Source: Solanum dulcamara
Lineage: Eukaryota > Streptophyta > Magnoliopsida > Solanales > Solanaceae
Assembly: GCF_947179165.1 (NCBI RefSeq)
Contig: NC_077243.1
Location: forward strand, 9,637,001 to 9,701,000
Direction: 5' to 3'
DNA length: 64,000 bases
Positions within the stretch are counted from its first letter, which is position 1, and each line of letters begins with the position of its first letter. Below are positions 60,181 through 64,000 of this stretch, piece by piece. The translations under genes and the position numbers were made by a program. The notes under the pieces are model-generated. The model saw only the letters and a program-made list of their open reading frames with translations, ran no database searches and was not told the DNA's origin.

Positions 60181-62398
60181 TGTAATGACCTTGAGGGTGA
60201 TTTTCGTAAATTTGTACAAAAGACGCGTGAACAGTAACACGCGTGAACAGTAACACGCGTGAACAGTAACTTTTTGGGCAGAAAATGCCCCTTTCTTCCC
60301 ATTTCAATATTTTTCATCATTTGTTTGAGTTCTTGAACTCCTTGAGGTGATTTGAGAAGAGATTTTTGAGGCAAAGTGTTGGGTAAGTGATTTTTGACCT
60401 AAAACCTTCCTTTTTCATTAAATTTTTGACGATTTTAACTCTTAAATTTTAGTTTCAAACCCCAAAAATCTTTGTTTCTTTCCTAATCCGAATTTAAGGA
60501 AAATTGTGATTTCCAACTCGTTTTGAGCTCTATTTTTATGGGTTTTTCAACCATGAGTTCCTTATTACCAATAGAATGGGATTGTTCAATAAATTTCCAG
60601 ATTTGACCCTTTTCGAAAATAGTTAATTTTTGGACCATTTTACCCCGGTTCCGAAACCTATCAATATGGGTGTCATTGGACTCCTTGTGACGTGTATGTT
60701 TCATTGTTGATAGTGGGTTGTCATTCCGGGCGCTGAATTCGAGAGTTGCTTGTCCGGTGGAGGTATTCGAGTGCGGCTTCGGCAATTGAGGTAGGTTTGG
60801 CTATCTTTCTTTGAGATTGAGATGGGGTAATTAGTCATTCATATGTTATAGACTTTGGGATGGGGTTGTAGTATGAGTTGAGAATGTTATATATATTGTG
60901 ATGTCCGTGTGGAGGCTTATTTATTAATGTATTGCCGTGACGGGGTTTATTTGTATTACATAGCCCGTGTGGGGGCCTTATTTGTTATCTTATTTGCTTT
61001 GAGAGCATGTGAATTATGATTTGCCTAAGAGAGAGGCTTGAGTATATTATTTGACTTGTGATGCCGCCTGAGAGATTGAGTTGGGGTTTTGAGCATACTT
61101 GAGTATTGAAATATTGTTGAGAAAGGGGTGAATATTTAAATGAAAGTGTGTTCTTCCCGTTACTATTTATTGAGGGTGAATATCATGTGTAGGTTAAGTT
61201 TTGAGAACTTTGAACCTTATACCACATGTGAGTTGATTATTACTTCCATGCATATGTGTTTTGATGCATTCATCCTCATTCATCATATCATGAAACATGG
61301 GAAGTTGAGAAATATGGAAATTCTTTTTGAGAAAGAAAATGAAACACCTTTAAACCTTTGTATCTTGAGTCCTTGACCGAGGCAGTTTTCCGGCAGGGTA
61401 GTGGATGCATTGTGATCCCAACCTTTGTATCTTGAGTCCCTGACCGAGGCAATTTTCCGGCAGGGTAGTGGATACATTGTGATCCCAACCTTTGTATCTT
61501 GAGTCCCTGACCGAGGCAGTTTTCCGGCAGGGTAGTGGATGCATTGTGATCCTAACCTTTGTATCTTGAGTTCCTGACCGAGGCAGTTTTCCGACAGGGT
61601 AGTGGATGCATTGTGATCCCTTGACCACGAGGAGGTAGCAAGGATAATGAGATATTGTGATTGAGGTATATGGTCTGCGAGACCCCCATGGGTCCTGCTT
61701 GGTAGCACAGCTCGGCAGGTGTATACGACAGGCTGTGCGACAGTCTTGATTCCACCGTACCACCACATCATTGCATCATCATATTGCATTGCATTGCATT
61801 GACATTTGTGCTGCTTGAATTATTTGATTAATTGTGATTATGAGTTGTTATTATACTTTATTCGTGCCACTATATATATAAACTGGCGGCACCGATGCCG
61901 AAGTGGGATTTTTCTATATGCAGGTGGAAGCGTTCCTTAGTTTATTTCATAGGTTTGATTAATTCCTTATACTCAGTCAGCTAAAACCTATTGAGTACAT
62001 GTGAATTGTACTCACCCCTACTTCTGTGTCCCTTTTTGATGCAGATACTAGTCGGGGTACCCCACGTGGCAGTTAATATTCTAGCGGATTGTGTAATTCT
62101 CAGATTAGTGGTGAGGTCCCAGAATTCGGATCGTCACTAGTCTATCTTTATTTTTCAGTCTTTTGTATCATTCAGAGACTTATGTTGTATCTTCAGATTC
62201 GAACCTTGTATTAGATGCTCTTTATACTTATGACACCAGGTTTTGGGATAATTTCTTCATTGTTTTTTTTTCTTTTTATTTAAATCGTGGAATCACTTTC
62301 CCCTTTGGGAGTCTTGTGTGAATTTTATTTTTAGGGTTACACATCAGATTGGGTTTTGAGATGTGTGCCATCATGACCTCAGTTTTTGGGTCGTGACA
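60181..62398 (+). repeat. 3' LTR of the inner element
   Basis: Same structure as the 5' LTR. The purine-rich AGTGGTGGATAT just before it (60169-60180) is in the polypurine-tract position. Confidence 0.93.
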
Positions 62399-64000
62399 AA
62401 TTGATCCGATCTATTTTCTATTGCCTCACTCAGTTCTCTCACATATTGTGGTAACCCTTGCCTGATCCTATGTGCGTATAGTTGAATCGTCATCACGTGG
62501 TCTAGATCTAATTTGGAGGTAGAAGTAATAAACTTATGAAAAGGGTGTATGGTGAGATTTGTAATGCATGACGATTTTAAAAGAGTAAGTAAGGTTATGG
62601 TTCAATAATGTAATTTGAGGATATGGTATAGGAAGAGGAACAATGGTATGGAGGATTATATGAGTCTTATATTTCTGGATAGTGGTTAAGAATTGAGAAT
62701 GATGCTTGTTTGGCCTACCTGATATTTGAAGTGGTTCTACAATTGAGAATGGTATAAATAGGGAAATGACTATGTTGTGAGCATTGCCCTCAGAGACTAC
62801 AGACCGTGAAGTTCATCATGAAAGAATGAGTTACATAGTGAGTGATGAGAATGATTTTGCGCTAATCGAGATCAGAATTTCTACAATGATTTGATAGGAT
62901 GGATGTATATCAGGAAGGGTTATTATAAGTCTACTACCTCGGTACTTGTGATTATTTGATTAGGGTTATGGGTTGTATTGCTTCTGCTATTGACCTTACC
63001 TATTGAAGAGTGATATCGATTTTGACTGGAAACTGAAATACGTTGGTAATGTATAACAGTTACGTAATATTTAAGAAGATGTAGACTATCTAGGTATGAT
63101 CTTTACGGTGGGTATGATTTATTCTAGTGGTGGATCTATCAAACTTTTACGGTGTGGTACTATTGGTATACAAAAACAAATACATTGATTATCAAGTGTG
63201 ATTACTAACTACTTAAGGAGTTATCAGTTGTATCATCTTCTCATATGATGAGATTTGATGTTGCATTCACATTTGAAAAACAACCCAACTAGTTTGTTAC
63301 TAGGGACGCTTGGGGTAAGCATTGTTTATAAGAAAGATCTTAGTGGTGGATTTTGATATGATTAATACGTTTAGGTTGTGAAATGTATCCCTAGAATTCT
63401 AACTGAGGACTTGTAATTTAACCGTAAACTCCAAGGGAGCGGATCGATATCAGAATGATAAGCTTATGGATAAAGAAAATAGCAGTGAGTATACTTGTGT
63501 GAATGCAATTAAAATTTTTAATGAGAGTGCGCATAAAATTGAGTTATTCCATTAGATTTGGTTGGTATAACTAGGTTTAAGGTGTCTTGTCGATTAAGAA
63601 GGTTGACTTCGAGATAATGGCAATGGTTATTGAGCATAACGGTAATAAGAATTTATGATGGATTATGATCCGGACACAACCATACTTTAAGGATTTTGGA
63701 TTAAATAGATTCAATATAATAATAATGACTTGCAGGTATCTAACTTGCAATTTTCTACTATTTAATGAGTGGCGTGGTTGTATGAAAAATTGTAGAATGT
63801 GTTGAGACACCGCTCGAATAGAATTGAAAGAATCTAGAATCATAAATGAAAATAATTAGTAAAATGTAGTTTAGCCTTTGAAACAAGGCGAGAACAATTA
63901 TATTTACTCTGGTTGTAAGGGCCGAATGTATCTTCAGAGAGAGTGGAGAATTAAATTTAGTGAGACGTGGTTCTGTTTATTTTGCTCTGTTTATGATGGC
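62399..64000. other. Unassigned sequence, probably the interior of the outer Tekay-like element
   Basis: No long open frame and no domain that I can recognise on either strand. The position directly after the inner element, and the leader seen at 53433-53594, suggest that it continues the outer element, but no gag or pol motif confirms this. It could also be another decayed repeat. Confidence 0.35.

Larger units (their letters stand above)
53595..62398 (+). mobile_element. Inner Tekay-clade chromovirus, nearly complete
   Basis: 5' LTR 53595-55814 (2220 bp) and 3' LTR 60181-62398 (2218 bp), both TGTAATGACC...GTGACA, differ at about 8 substitutions and 2 one-base indels (about 0.4%). The primer-binding site TGGTATCAGAGC is at 55818-55829. 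The internal order is a decayed gag, protease, reverse transcriptase, RNase H, integrase and chromodomain, which is Ty3/Gypsy chromovirus order. The 5-bp flanks are CCTTG (53590-53594) and AATTG (62399-62403), so only TTG agrees and a clean target duplication is absent. Confidence 0.93.

Noticed and set aside
1..64000. An undescribed gene cluster or defence system
   Set aside because: The cellular genes are unrelated conserved plant genes, and all other coding sequence belongs to known retroelement families.

Overview
This window is nuclear DNA from a dicot, almost certainly Solanaceae. It is AT-rich, its genes have many introns, and it carries Solanaceae-type repeats: SolS-like SINEs, RTE LINEs ending in the TS-SINE-like tail with TTG repeats, Tekay chromovirus LTR elements, and MITEs with Solanaceae-style termini. 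The species cannot be fixed from the sequence alone. No bacterial or viral system is present.

Gene-bearing part (about 3.6-44.8 kb). Five loci lie here, all on the minus strand. In order of increasing coordinate they are: (1) an EMB2759-like plastid membrane protein gene, 3603-9392, 4 coding exons; (2) a MODIFIER OF SNC1 1 (MOS1/BAT2-like) gene, 12709-21886, 9 coding exons plus a distant 5'UTR exon; (3) a decayed SOUL haem-binding protein gene, 26253-28392, with two nonsense codons; (4) a short Sec14-like CRAL-TRIO gene, 29543-32867, 6 exons with all introns in phase 0; (5) CstF-64, the RNA-binding subunit of the cleavage stimulation factor, 34142-44844, 10 exons. I built the exon models by reading splice sites and checking phase at every junction. 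All junctions agree except MOS1 exon 6/7, which is out by one base. The five loci share no pathway; they are a run of unrelated housekeeping and regulatory genes whose introns have filled with transposons.

Transposon load in and around the genes. A long terminal repeat runs off the left edge (1-1072). A 1.55-kb fold-back element with a 9-bp target duplication follows (1133-2687). The introns hold SINEs with visible target duplications, several MITEs, a zf-RVT fragment of an L1-like LINE, and a 2.5-kb RTE LINE with an open reverse transcriptase frame. That LINE sits inside a MITE-like element in CstF-64 intron 6.

Right third (about 45-64 kb). There are no cellular genes here. The region holds a Mutator-type MITE, a probable solo LTR, and a nest of LTR retrotransposons. 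A Ty1/Copia element is cut in its integrase by a Tekay-like LTR (50547-53432). The leader of that second element is in turn interrupted by a nearly complete, recent Tekay chromovirus (53595-62398). Its two 2.2-kb LTRs differ at only about 8 substitutions and 2 indels, but its polyprotein frame is broken by one frameshift and two stops.

The points most worth checking are the apparent one-base frameshift in MOS1, the SOUL pseudogene, the double-armed fold-back element, and the LINE-in-MITE-in-intron structure. I found no convincing undescribed biological system.
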